Positions 11,136 through 21,937 of a stretch of DNA of 64,000 bases are shown here, piece by piece; the first letter of the stretch is position 1, and each line of letters opens with the position of its first letter. Source of the stretch: Eurosta solidaginis (taxonomy: Eukaryota; Arthropoda; Insecta; Diptera; Tephritidae). The stretch covers positions 170,274,083 to 170,338,082 of the forward strand of contig NC_090323.1 in assembly GCF_040869045.1 (NCBI RefSeq). Reading direction: 5' to 3'. The notes under the pieces are model-generated. The model did not search any database and was not told where the DNA came from. It was given only the letters and a program-made list of their open reading frames with translations. The translations under genes were made by a program, and so were the position numbers.

Positions 11136-11779
11136 TGTTACGAATATTAGCAAAACTAAGGGGTGCTGCCATCTCTAAGCCGATGCTAAGCAGCGCCTTG
11201 CATGCACATCCATAGATCAATCATTATGTATCTACATAAACGAATCAATCATTATGTCTACACATATGTAGGAACACGCAGCTGAGAGCAACGCACAAGC
11301 ACATGCAGATATCTTATCTGAAATGCTCCTAAAGGTATGCAATTGTGATTGCGGAAGTGTCGCTCACACATACAAGCGCATGGACTATGAGAGAAGCTAT
11401 AAGAATTATACATCTGTAGTTGTAGCTAAGAAATTTATAACTAACTAAGTAAAATTCTGGAAGCGCCTAGAAGATGCCACGAGGAAATCACAGAGTATAA
11501 AAGCATCAACGGTAGAGGCGCTATGGGCAGTTTCGATTAAGACGCTATCTAGCGAGCAATAGCAGTATTATTTTGAAAATCAGCTTCATTTGAGCTATCA
11601 ATCAGTTTGGTTATTAAGCAAGCTATTCGTTGCAAAGTATAAGTGTTATTGTGAAGTACTTTAATAAAGGTCATTTTTCCATTATTCAATATTGGAGTTA
11701 TTTATTCAACAGTTTAGCGATACGAACCTTAGTAATAAGGGGAATTGCAAATAAGGGGAATTGCAGTAAATTCGTTACA
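11136..11779 (+). repeat. 3' LTR of the deleted gypsy element
   Basis: Complete 644-bp LTR from TGTTACGAAT to TTCGTTACA. It is preceded by a purine-rich GGTGGACGGCAG segment, a plausible polypurine tract, and contains AATAAAGG at about 11663, a likely polyadenylation signal. The last 143 bp are those missing from the 5' LTR. Confidence 0.9.
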
Positions 11780-11929
11780 ATATTTTATAATATAATTTTG
11801 TTCAATTTGTGTGCCTCTGTAATTTATCTGTAATCTGTAACTATATTTAGTCTGATTAATTGCTTAATTTGTAGACTAATAAATAAATAAGGTGCTCGAT
11901 AATCATGGAGACATGAAACGGAAGTGGAA

Positions 11930-14046
11930 GTGTTAGAAGGATCTCGCAAAGATAACTGATAACAAAAAACACATAACCAAAATAAAAATTAATGATGAAT
12001 GCATTGAGAAGGAATGTGATATAGCCCTGAACGATTTCTTTGTTAAGAGCATAGTTGAAATAAATGAATAAATGAAAGCATTGAAATAATTCCTTATGCT
12101 GCCGAAATAAGCGTAAATAACCAAATTGAAGCGTTTGAATTCACAGACATAGTATTAAATGATATAATAAATATCACTAATCACCATGATATACACTGCT
12201 CACTTTTACAAGGAAGTCATAAACGATTCATTGATTAACAGCATTGTTCCTAATTTCTGGAAAACATCTAAAATAGTGACTGTTGAAAAAGTTAAAAATA
12301 CAGTAAAGCCGGAGGAGCTGCGTCCAATCAATACGTTACCTGCAGATGAAAAAATAGTGGAAACAGTGGTTAAAAATCAACTAGTAGCATACTTAGAAAA
12401 ACACGATGTAATTATACCTGAGTAATCTGGGTTTAGAAAAGTCATTCTTGTGAAGCAGCATTGAATATGGTAATTGCAGAACAGAAAGAGGATATAAGTG
12501 ACAAAAAAGTTCTGTTATCGGTCTTCGTAGACTTAAAACGGGGTTTCGAAACAATTGATTGAGATATTCTGTTGGATGTCATGTTTAAAATTGGTATAAG
12601 GGAAAAGAGTTGGAATGGCTGAAATTCAATTTCATCGGTTGTTGATGTAAACATTGGCCTACCGCAAGGCTCAATACTGGCACCAATATTGTTTACAATA
12701 TACATCAACGATATTAAATCATGTTTAAAACATTGCAAAATTCGTTTATTTGCGGATGATGCATTGATTACCGTCAGTGAAAGAAATGCCGATTGTGCTA
12801 TGTCAAAGATGCAAGAGGATTTGGAAACCTTATACAAATGGCTGTGCCTAAGAGAGCTGAAAGTAAATGTGGATAAAACCAAATTTATGGTTTTTCGAAA
12901 AAAATGAGTACCACTGTTATCAATTATCCAAGCAATGTTGTCTTAAAAATAAGGAACAGTGAAATTCAAATGAATTATTTAGGAGTCTTGATTGATATGA
13001 ACTTGAACTTTGGAGACCATATACATAAGTATAGGCTTCATGTACCGAGCATGTAAGTATATTAACCAACGTCATAAAATATTAGTATACAGACCCATCA
13101 TTGAACCACATTTTATCTACTGTCCTACAATTGTCTACAATGTCCTACAATTGTAAAAAAAACTTCAAATACACCAAAACAAGGCAATGCGATTAATTTT
13201 AAAATGCTCGAATAGAACACCTAGAAGTACAAAATTAAATATGTTAAATTGGCTTAGTATCAAACAGTCCATAAGGTACTTTACATTGAAATTTATTCAT
13301 CATGTGAAATTAGGAATACTTCCGAAGTATCTGGGCAACAAATTACATTTTAATCATGGGATTCACAACTATGAGTTTAGAAGCAGTAAAAATATAAGAC
13401 TGCCTAGGGTAAGAACTGAGTTCGCTAAAAGGACTTTAGAATATATCTTAATATATAAAAAACACGTTTTACAGGTTTGAGGCCAATGGACTCTTAAACT
13501 AATGAACCGATTTTGAATTTGGTTTGCACCCCGTGTGTAGCCTGATCTAACTTGAAATATAGGATAGGTTATATATCAGTTTATAGTCGCAATTTTATTT
13601 TACTGCAAAGTTTTTTATTTGTTTATACATAATAATAAAATGTTACGTATACGCAGTGGTGCACCTCTTTTCAGTTGGTATGGATACATTTGTGCACGTG
13701 CTTATTTAACTTTACATACATATAATTTATATATATTAGGCCGGGTCGATTTGTGGGGAGGCAAAAAAATCGCCCATAACTCTGTGAAAATCATATTCTA
13801 GGGATCAAAATAAGAAACTTTGCCGAAGGAACCATAACTCTAAAACGAATTCTGATGTCCCCCCTTTGGGTCGTAGGGGCAAATTTTGAAAAATCCCACT
13901 TTGAAATGCCTATATTTGTAGGGTCTGACGGAAAAAGCTTATTAAAATGTATGCAGATAGGCCAAATTTAGGGCAGGACCTTCCGGATCTTCTAGTAGGT
14001 TATAAAATGTATAATGAATTACCAAATGAGATAAAAGAGCTGTGAA
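11930..14046 (+). pseudogene. LINE reverse transcriptase, multiply broken and interrupted
   Basis: Conserved RT blocks appear in order: the E-x-L-R-P-I-N motif (about 12312-12335), an E-stop-SGFRK region (12419-12440), a FVDLKRGFETID block (about 12526-12562), GLPQGSILAP (about 12656-12685), then FADDAL (about 12750-12767) with its catalytic aspartates. A thumb with KVNVDKTKFMVF (to 12899) and a C-terminal part (13187-13455) follow. At least four stops or frameshifts separate these. The final piece, ending NELPNEIKEL then TGA at 14043-14045, lies after an inserted block at about 13460-13997. It is a non-LTR retrotransposon of jockey/I-like type; the clade is not certain. Confidence 0.75.
13460..13997. 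repeat. Non-coding insertion splitting the LINE C-terminus
   Basis: The coding sequence of the surrounding LINE breaks at about 13455 and resumes at 13998. The inserted 530 bp include AGGATAGGTTATAT, GGGTCGATTTGTGGGG and CATAACTCTGTGAAAATC. It has no ORF. Its precise ends and class are unknown. Confidence 0.45.
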
Positions 14047-14118
14047 AATATTAATAAGTTTATTTTAAAATTTTGTTTATATTTTCTGTTTTATTATGTT
14101 CAACACCTTTGTTACGTA

Positions 14119-16173
14119 TGTGGGGCACCCTGTGAAAACTTATGTATACATATTAAATTTATTATATTTTGACATTCTCTTTCTACAATGTATGTTGTTT
14201 TTGTAAGCTAACAGTTAGCTAAACTGAACATTTTTGATCATTCGATTTTTGTACTCAAGCTGTAGAACACGCACTAATTATCTTTTCAAGTAAACTTTCA
14301 AGTAATTAAAGTTAAGGTTATCAATATCAAACCGACTTTTTTATTTGCTGGAAAATTACCTACCTAAGAGTTTCATCAGGCAAGAACACTAAATTGAACA
14401 GTGGTAAGAAAACTCAAAATAAAGAGTTTTATTCAAATATCACTATGCTTTGAAGAATCATTCAACTTTTGAGAACCAGAAGAAGAAGAACAGGTGATGA
14501 CGGCAGATGGTGTCTCCTTTGCAGTAGGTGGGGGAGGTGAACGGAGGGAAGTCCGACGCTTAGCAGCGCAAACATCGCAGACAAAACATTGACCAGCACT
14601 TTGCAAAAAATCGGCATCGGCATATAAAGGGCGAAGCCAACATTGCAGCAGATGTCTTCTCGCGAATCCAATCAGTTCACGGCGCCATCGACTACAAAAG
14701 CGTAGCAGAGGAGCAGCGAAACGATGAGGACCTCCAACACCTTTTGCAATTAGGTACAAATTCAAAAACTCACTTATTCTAAAGCCTTTCATACTTCCAG
14801 ATACGAATATGAAGCTGATTTGCGACACTTGCAGATCAGAGCGCAAATACTTACGAAAATTCACAGCCTATCGCACCCCGGCGTTCGCACCACAACCAAA
14901 CTAATGACGTCTAGATTTGTTTGGAAAGGTATTAAGACGGATGTGACAAATTTTGTTAGTAGTTGTGAAGTTTGTCAACGGTCGAAGGTGCAGCGACATA
15001 CGAAATCATCACCTGAGAAATACGCATTGCTACAAAATATATTTTCGCACATAAATATCGACATCGTTGGACCTCTTACGCTATGCGAAGGGCAGCGATA
15101 CTGTCTCACCGCAATAGACCGCTACACGAGATGGCCAGAAGCGATACCAATCCCAGATATGACAGCCGAAACTATCGCTAAAGCATTGACTACACATTGG
15201 ATCTCCAGATTTGGTGTACCAGAACGCATCACATCTGACCGAGGTAGACAGTTTGAGTCAACCGTTTTCAAAGAACTGGTTTCTACAATCGGGGCCAACT
15301 ATCTTCGTACTACGCCGTATCACCCCCAATCCAATGGTCTCATAGAACGTTTAAAACTGACATTCTCTGTCACGACCCTGACAAATGGACACATTTTCTT
15401 CCAACAATCTTACTCGGCCTCAGAGTAGCATATAAACAAGATATTGGTGCATCGCCAGCAGAACTCTTATGTGGAACGACGCTCAGAATTCCAGGCGAAT
15501 TTTTTCAAACAACCAAGTCACCCGTGCCGACCAGCGAATCGGTTGCAAAATTTCGCCAAGCTATGGAAAAGCTAAGGCCAACGGAAACCGCCTATCATTC
15601 GCCACCAGCAACGTTCGTTTCACCGAAACTGCTGAGCTCAACACACGTTTTCGTCAGAAATGACTCCATATACTCTTCGTTGACACATCCTTACGATGGT
15701 CACGCTGTTACACGCAAATATCCAAAATACTGTACGGTCATCATCAAAGGCCATCCTAGCAATATTAGCATTGAAACCTGCCTTTTTAACAAACACCGAT
15801 CTCGAAACGCCAGCTCATCCTGAGAGGAACCATACGCCGCAAAAACTATAGAAACACCAACTCATTCTGAAATCAATCACCAGCCACAAGAAAACATTGA
15901 AACGTCAACTAATTCTGAAAAAGGACAACCTGTACAGGATAGTAGCAAGAGCGTTCCGACGAAAACCACCCGCACTGGTCGCCAGATTAATCTTCCTCAA
16001 CGATACAGGTAGCTTTCGTCTGGTGTGGAGTACTGTGAAAACTTCTGTATACATATTACATTTATTATATTTTGACATTCTCTTTCTACAATGTATGTTG
16101 TTTTTGTAAGCTTACAGTTAGCTAAACTGAACATTTTTGATGTTTCGATTTTTGTACTCAAGCTGTAGAACAC
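14119..16173 (+). mobile_element. Remnant of a second Ty3/gypsy element between partial LTRs
   Basis: A block of about 150 bp is repeated in direct orientation at 14119-14273 and 16024-16173. It starts TGTGG, continues TGTGAAAACTT, and contains TTTGACATTCTCTTTC and ACTCAAGCTGTAGAACACGC. It probably represents LTR sequence. Between the blocks lie the end of an RNase H domain (14610-14760) and most of an integrase. The 3' LTR copy is cut off at about 16173 by unrelated sequence. Gag, protease and reverse transcriptase are missing, so this is a deleted copy. Confidence 0.7.
14610..15825 (+). pseudogene. gypsy RNase H end and integrase, frameshifted
   Basis: An ANIAADVFSRI motif (about 14627-14660) marks the end of RNase H. 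Integrase follows. Its zinc-binding part includes HSLSHPG and [10 protein letters not shown]. The catalytic core shows the expected D-D-E triad in NIDIVGP (about 15053), [10 protein letters not shown] (about 15232) and NGLIERL (about 15331). The frame from 14820 ends at 15428. The true continuation switches to frame 2 near 15365 and includes GASPAELLCGT and a C-terminal VRNDSIY stretch, ending at 15821-15823. One frameshift in the core's final part and stops before the integrase make it non-functional. It would have inserted cDNA into the genome. Confidence 0.8.
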
Positions 16174-16500
16174 GCGTAGAACATTGTCGGGTTTGTTTGG
16201 AGGTGAGTTTTTATTTTAGTTTTCTTGTTGCCGGTGTCGGATCGGTTAAGGATAATTTTTTTAACGGTGTTTTACACAGAATTATTGATCAGGGCGTAGC
16301 CAGTGTTGGATCGGCTAAGGGTTATTTTGCGGCCGAAGGCTGCCTACGCAGAAGGGTGTACTACGCAAAAGGACTTCACCGTGGCGGTAGCCACGGTTAT
16401 GTCACACACCCGGACTTGGCATGGCGTAGCCCAGGGTTATTCTTTATAAGCGCGGCCGAAGGCCGCCTATGCAGAAAGGTGTTCTACGCAGAATTTCTAT
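16174..16500. repeat. GGCCGAAGGCCGCC repeat block
   Basis: Two related segments (about 16290-16380 and 16420-16490) share GCGTAGCC, a GGTTATT block and the palindromic GCGGCCGAAGGC core, and lead into CGCAGAA. Between them is an inverted pair, CACCGTGGC and GCCACGG. The same sequence occurs inverted at 32705-32825, including the CCGGACTTGGCATGGCGTA segment. It is non-coding; the family is unknown to me. Confidence 0.65.
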
Positions 16501-17129
16501 GCATGGCCACCAAAATAGAGCCTTTTCAAATTTTTGGGAAAAAAAGACTAGAAAAGTTAAAGATTAATATACATCAGATAAAAGGTATTTTTATAAGTTA
16601 TTTTTCGATTTTTTAATTTTTGAAATCCATCCACTAGTTTCGCAGTTATTTTGATTTGAAAAATTCATAATTTCGCCTTTTGACGTGGAATTACCCCCAA
16701 ACCTTTCATTTGCACCAAAAAAGAAATATACCGTTGGAATCAGCATAAAAATCTCTATAAAGTCCGATTTTTTATTTTTTTTTTTTTTGTTTGACAAATG
16801 TATGAAATCCGTACTTGTTCCAAAATGAAAATTCCAAATATTTGCCAGCATCTGTTTATTTCGATAAATTGAAGACGTATTCTCTTCTATTTTAATATAT
16901 TAAATTGCAACATATTCAGTAAATTACAAAAACAATGTAATTGTATGTGTATTTAAATTTGTGTTGAGCCGCCAACGCCTTGTATTAAGCCTAACAGAGA
17001 ACAACAAAAGTAATTACCAGCGTTGCTGAGCTGGCAACACTGTTCACTTTTATGTGTTTTCATTTCGACAGAAATTTGTTGCAATATTTTGTAATGGAAT
17101 AAGTTATCTGAATGTAATTATGGTAATCT
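16501..17129. other. AT-rich stretch, nothing recognised
   Basis: Contains poly-T and poly-A runs but no supported gene or repeat end. The left boundary of the next gypsy element is not sharply visible. Confidence 0.4.
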
Positions 17130-17354
17130 GGCAGCACGAAGTGTCGAGCAGGGTTTGGAGACTTCCGGTTCCGGAAAGTATGTAAAAAGAAGAGAAGAAG
17201 CCCAGCCAACGCGTTGCCTGCGATATCGAAGTAAAATAAAGAATTCGATCACAAAAGATCATATATCAGGTGTGAAAATCCCACAGGCCAATATTTTATT
17301 TAGTACATCAAGATATTTTAAATTCAAATGGAAATTTGAAGAAACTAATTGATA

Positions 17355-18300
17355 ATGGCAAATATGCTGACACGGCAGCAAATGATTAATACGCTGACGA
17401 TGGCTAATGTTGAATTTGATAAAGAGGCTACTCTTGTACAATTGCGTGTCTTGTACGAACAGGCTGTAGCTATTCTGCCAAAATTATTGGATGACGGTTC
17501 GCTGAATGGAAAGTTACAAAACGTGAACGTGCCAGATGAAAATGTACCGGACAAAAATGTGCCAGATGAAGGTGTACCAGACGAAAATAGGCCACATGAA
17601 GACGTGCCAGATGAAAGAGGGCCGGGGGAGGACATAACCGGTGTAGATGTGGTGAATGCTTCAAATGTTGATAATGATTTGCTACTTCCGTTGACCACTT
17701 TGACCAAGCCAAATTTACAGGCGAGTGGCAGCTCAATTTATAGCTTAAAGGCTGAAGAAGAGCACTTGGCACGGATGCTAGCTGTTGCTCGCAAAAAGCG
17801 TGAACTGATTGAACTGCAGCAACAGATCAATCAAATTAATAGACGCAGAATTGATCTGCATGAGCTGGATGCGCTCATGAATAAATTCGACGGGTCAGAA
17901 TTCCAAGATGTTGTTAAGTGGATTGGTGAGTTGGAGTCAGTATTTGAATTTCTACGCTACAATAATAGATACAAGCTGATTGCTGCTCGACATTTAGTAA
18001 CAGGCCATGCCAAAAAATTCCTGGACATTGCTCTAGTCCGTTCGTATAGTGACTTAAAGTCTACTTTATTGCTGGAGTATCGACGAACGTTTTCGCTCCA
18101 AGATGTATTTAGCCAGTTGAAAACGCGTAGTATTAAACCAGGGGAAATCCCCCAACAATACGTGGTGGAAATGCAACATATGGCTAGCCGAGCTGACATA
18201 CCAGAAAGTGATTTAGTCGACATAATTATGACGGACTCAACGACAAATCTACTTATGTGTCGATGTTATATGGTGCAACGTCAATCAGAAGTTTAAAAAT
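17355..18300 (+). pseudogene. gypsy gag with pentapeptide repeats, frameshifted at the end
   Basis: I take the ATG at 17355 as the start; the two codons before it are TTG and ATA. The N-terminus is followed by seven to eight imperfect V-P-D-E-N pentapeptide repeats encoded by 15-bp tandem units (about 17525-17630). Then come a helical, arginine-rich stretch and a capsid-like domain with FDGSEFQDVVKWI and KSTLLLEYRRTF. A frameshift near 18235 leads to a stop at 18294-18296; the other frame continues toward the zinc knuckles, which are in frame 1. Gag forms the particle and binds RNA. Confidence 0.75.
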
Positions 18301-18399
18301 GTTGATGGAGCGTTACGAAAAAATGAGAAAAACTGTTGTTACAGTGGATAATCGTGTCAAAGAGAAGACACCGTAACTAGCCGTGTAGATGTCAATAAT

Positions 18400-20007
18400 G
18401 TGGGTTGTTACAATTGTTTCCAGTACGGGCATTATCAGAGTGCATGTACACAGCTCAGACGTCCACCTAATTCGTGTTTTATGTGCGCTGGCCATATTCG
18501 CCATAGTTTTCCTCGTCGTGTATCATCAGCAAACAATCGCAATGTCGCAGCTGCTGTAGGTGATGAGGAGATTAGAGAAATGAATAAATTAACTGAACGA
18601 CTTCCGTCAAACAACATGGTAAGTGTTGCCTTCTATAATGGAGAAAACTGTACTGATTTAGTCTCTCTTTTTGCATTATTCGACACGGGTAGTCCAATTA
18701 GTTTCATAAAACGATCCCTTGTGCCAGAGTTAGTACAACTAAGCAATAAACGAAAATTAACATGATACCATGAATTGGTAACAAGCAAATAAAAATGTAC
18801 GGTATTTTGCCTTGTAAATTTATATTTCGTAAGCATTGTATCATTCACAATTTTGTTATTTTGTCAGATTCGGATGCAGTTGTTCCAGTATTGGTTGGAC
18901 GGGACCTGTTAACAAAATTGCGAATAATGTTGTGCCAATTTAATAAAATTAGTTATAATCCAAATGAATTGTTAAGCTTGAACTTTCAAAATAAATCCCA
19001 TCTTTCGGATATCCTTGTCAGTACACTTCGCTCCTTTCATTAATATAAAAGTCCACAAGTTGTTGACCAGGTTGCTTTCATAGAAAAACAAAACAATGTT
19101 AACTTAGAGATGTCAGAATTAGAGATAAGCGAGAATTGTTATCGTAATAATATCAATGTGGCAAAATTGATCGATAAAGATGTAAATGATTGCAATGAAA
19201 TTATTTTATTTGTTGATGCAACTGAGGAAGAGAATGTTAGCGATTATATTAATATAGATCCAAAATTGAATAAAATAAAATCAGATATCCTTCGCGCTAT
19301 AATATTGAATAACTATAAAAGCACAAGCAGAGCGATTGTCAGCGGGTATTCGATGAAAATCAAATTGAAAAATGATACACCAGTGTACAGTAGTCCGAGG
19401 AGGCTATCGTTTAAGGAAAAAATTGAGGTCCAGAAAACTATTGATGAATTATTGGCTAAAGGTTTTATAAGACAAAGTGAGTCACCTTATGCATCGCCCA
19501 TAATTTGGTACGAAAAAAGAATGGTTCATTGAAAGTGTGCGTGGACTATCGGGCGCTCAATAGTTTAACAATACGTGATCACTATCCGTTACTTCTTATT
19601 GAAGATTGTTTAAGCTATCTAGGAGGAAAAACGTATTTCAGTGCTCTTGATTTGAAGGATGGCTTCCAGCAAGTACCAATGAGTGAGGAGTCCATACCAC
19701 TGACGGCTTTTGTCACGCTAATGGGTCAATACGAATATTGCTATATGCCATTTGGACTGAGCAATGCACCTGCAGTTTTCCAGCGCTTAATTAATAAAAT
19801 TTTAAAACCACTTATTGATGCTGGTAGGATTGTAGTGTATTTAGATGACATTAATGTGGCTACCAAAACGTTTGATGAGCATGTTGAAATATTGAAGCAA
19901 GTAGTAGATCTATTAAGTGCTGCTGGGTTGCAATTAAATTTGTCAAAGTGTCGATTTGCATATAAAGAAGTTGAATACTTAGGATATTGTGTAAATGATG
20001 ATAGGCG
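18400..20007 (+). pseudogene. gypsy zinc knuckles, protease and reverse transcriptase (5' part of pol)
   Basis: At 18403 a canonical CCHC knuckle (CYNCFQYGHYQSAC) is followed by a second, degraded one with CFMC. The protease active site FDTGSPISFI is at about 18679-18708; a stop follows at 18763-18765, and the flap-side motif VGRDLL appears in another frame near 18895. The RT begins with SSPRRLSFKEK and AKGFIRQSESPYASPI (to about 19502). A one-base shift near 19505 moves to frame 2, with DYRALN, FSALDLKDGFQQ, LSNAPAVFQRL and the catalytic YLDD (about 19838-19849). The RT thumb is cut at 20007 by a SINE and resumes at about 20372. Confidence 0.85.
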
Positions 20008-20375
20008 GCCACCGTGGTGTGATGGTAGCGTGCTCCGCCTATAACACCGTATGCCCTGGGTTCAACTCCCGGGCAAACCAACATCAAAATTTTAGAAATA
20101 AGATTTTTCAATTAGAAGAAAATTTTTCTAAGCGGGGTCGCCCCTCGGCAGTGTCTGGCAAGCGCTCCGATTGTATTTCTGCCATGAAAAGCTCTCAGTG
20201 AAAACTCATCTGCCTTGCAGATGCCGTTCGGAGTCGGCATAAAACATGTAGGTCCCGTCCGGCCAATTTGTAGGGAAAAATCAAGAGGAGCACGACGCAA
20301 ATTGGAAGAGAAGCTCGGCCTTAGATCTCTTCGGAGGTTATCGCGCCTTACATTTATTTTTTTATTTTATAAGTC
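20008..20375 (+). mobile_element. tRNA-derived SINE inserted in gypsy reverse transcriptase
   Basis: The head resembles a tRNA gene with an internal RNA polymerase III promoter. A GTGGTGTGATGGTAGCGTG segment (20018 onward) fits box A. GGTTCAACTCCC at about 20059 fits box B and is followed by GGGC, completing the T-stem. The body contains GCCATGAAAAGC, CATCTGCCTTGCAGATG (a hairpin) and CCGTTCGGAGTCGGCATAAA. It ends in a T-rich tail. The gypsy coding frame is split exactly here (GYCVNDD before, SPNEAHFKAI after). Related copies lie at 61975-62210 (+, no head) and 62345-62580 (-). The target duplication is short or decayed (possibly ATA). Confidence 0.85.
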
Positions 20376-21937
20376 CAAACGAAGCACACTTTAAGGCAAT
20401 TAAAAATTATCCGATTCCTAAAAATGCAAAAGAGGTAAAACAATGTGTGGGCTTATTTCCTTACTTTAGACGCTTTGTCCCAAGTTTCTCCCGGATTGCT
20501 GCCCCTTTAAATCAGTTGGCGCGTAAAGATGTAAAGTTTGAGTGGACAGATGAGTGTATGAGTAGCTTTGCAACATTGAAAGATAAATTGACAGAACCGC
20601 CTGTGTTATGTATATTCGATCCACAACGTGAAACCGAGCTGCATACAGATGCGAGTGCTCGTGGGTATGGAGCGGTATTATTACAAAAGCAGGATGACAG
20701 AAAACTCCATCCGGTTACATATTTTTTAAAACAACTACTGAAGCGGAATCGAGATATCATAGTTTCGAGTTGGAAACGCTTGCGATTGTTAATGCATTGG
20801 AGCAGTTTCGTACATTTTTGGACGGGGTTCCTTTTGTGCTTGGTGTTGACATTGGCAAAAAAAATTGTGAGCCCTCGTATTGCGCGGTGGACCTTAAACT
20901 TCTCAAACTTTGATTTCGTTGTAAAGCACAGGGGAGGGGATCAGATGTCACACGTAGACGCTTTGAGTAGGGTACCGGTGTGTTATATTGGGGAGAATGA
21001 GGTTGATCTGAACATTCAAATTGCACAGTCGCGGGATAGAAATATTCGCTTATTAAAGGAAAAGCTAGAAGGCGGGGAGGTGCCGGGATATGAGTTGGAG
21101 AATGGTTTAGTATTTCGTGTCAGTCGACGATACCAGCAGTTATATGTGCCATCGGAAATGGAGGAAAACGTAATGAGAACCGTACATGAGAATTATGGTC
21201 ATCAAGGAATAGATAAGTGCTCAAATCAAATACAGAAGCATTATTTGTTTCCTTTGATGAGGAGAAAGCTGAATAAATTTATACGAAATTGCTTGAAGTG
21301 TATATATTATTCTAGTTTGCCTAGCAACAGAGAGCGAAATCTTTACAGTATTCCGAAAAGGCCGAAGCCATTTGATACATTACACATTGACCACTTTGGA
21401 CCATTGGAGTCGGTAAAATCGAAACAAAGGCATGTATTGGTGATCGTTGATGGGTTTACGAAATTTGTTAAGTTATATGCGGTTAGACCAAGCTCCAAAG
21501 AGAGTATATGTGCACTTAAAAAGTACTTTGTAGATTACAGTCGTCCACGAAGAATCGTAAGTGATCGGGGAACAGTATTTACTTCCAATGAATTTGATAA
21601 CTTCTGTAAAGAATGTAACGTGAGTCATATTTTAAATGCAGTAGCTTCACCCCAATCGAACGGCCAGGTAGAACGAGTGAATAGGGTGTTAAAAAGTATT
21701 TTATCGAAGCTAACGGACCCAATATGTCATGCCGATTGGAGAAGGAAGTTGTCTAGGGTGGAGTTTGCAATAAATAATACTGTACACTGTGCAACTAAGC
21801 AGACTCCCAGCCAAATGATGTTTGGTGTTGAACAAAGGGGGGAGCAAATTGATGAATTAACCGAATACTTGCATGAAATTTACTCTAAGCCCATTGAAAA
21901 TTTAGAAGTGTTGAGAAATGAGGCTGATATTAATTGG
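20376..21937 (+). pseudogene. gypsy RNase H and integrase (3' part of pol)
   Basis: After the SINE the frame gives the RT connection (FRRFVPSFSRIAAPL), then RNase H with HTDASARGYGAVLLQ. Between about 20740 and 20850 the expected FELETLA segment is read in another frame, so two compensating shifts occur. VDALSRVPV ends RNase H. The integrase zinc finger has HENYGHQG and a CLKC pair. The catalytic triad lies in HIDHFGP (about 21386), SDRGTVF (about 21560) and NGQVERV (about 21658). The frame runs into BEL-derived sequence at 21934, where it ends by chance at 21955. The integrase C-terminus resumes at 23751. Confidence 0.85.

Larger units (their letters stand above)
8185..11779 (+). mobile_element. 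Internally deleted Ty3/gypsy LTR retrotransposon
   Basis: Two direct repeats beginning TGTTACGAATATTAGC lie at 8185 and 11136. The 3' copy ends TTCGTTACA at 11779, giving the usual TG...CA ends. The 4-bp sequence ATAT flanks both sides (8181-8184 and 11780-11783), a target duplication of the size expected for gypsy elements. The 5' LTR keeps only its first 501 bp. Its last 143 bp, the primer-binding site and the start of the leader are deleted, so the LTR joins gag directly. Inside are gag, protease and the integrase C-terminus; reverse transcriptase, RNase H and the integrase core are absent. The LTRs differ at about a dozen of 501 shared positions, indicating a moderately old insertion. Confidence 0.9.

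Noticed and set aside
14433..14864. 143-codon minus-strand ORF
   Set aside because: Shadow of the gypsy RNase H region read on the + strand, which carries the real motifs.
20018..20080. Possible functional tRNA gene
   Set aside because: Box A and B are present, but it is the head of a SINE with a body shared by two other copies. The acceptor and anticodon stems are not convincing.
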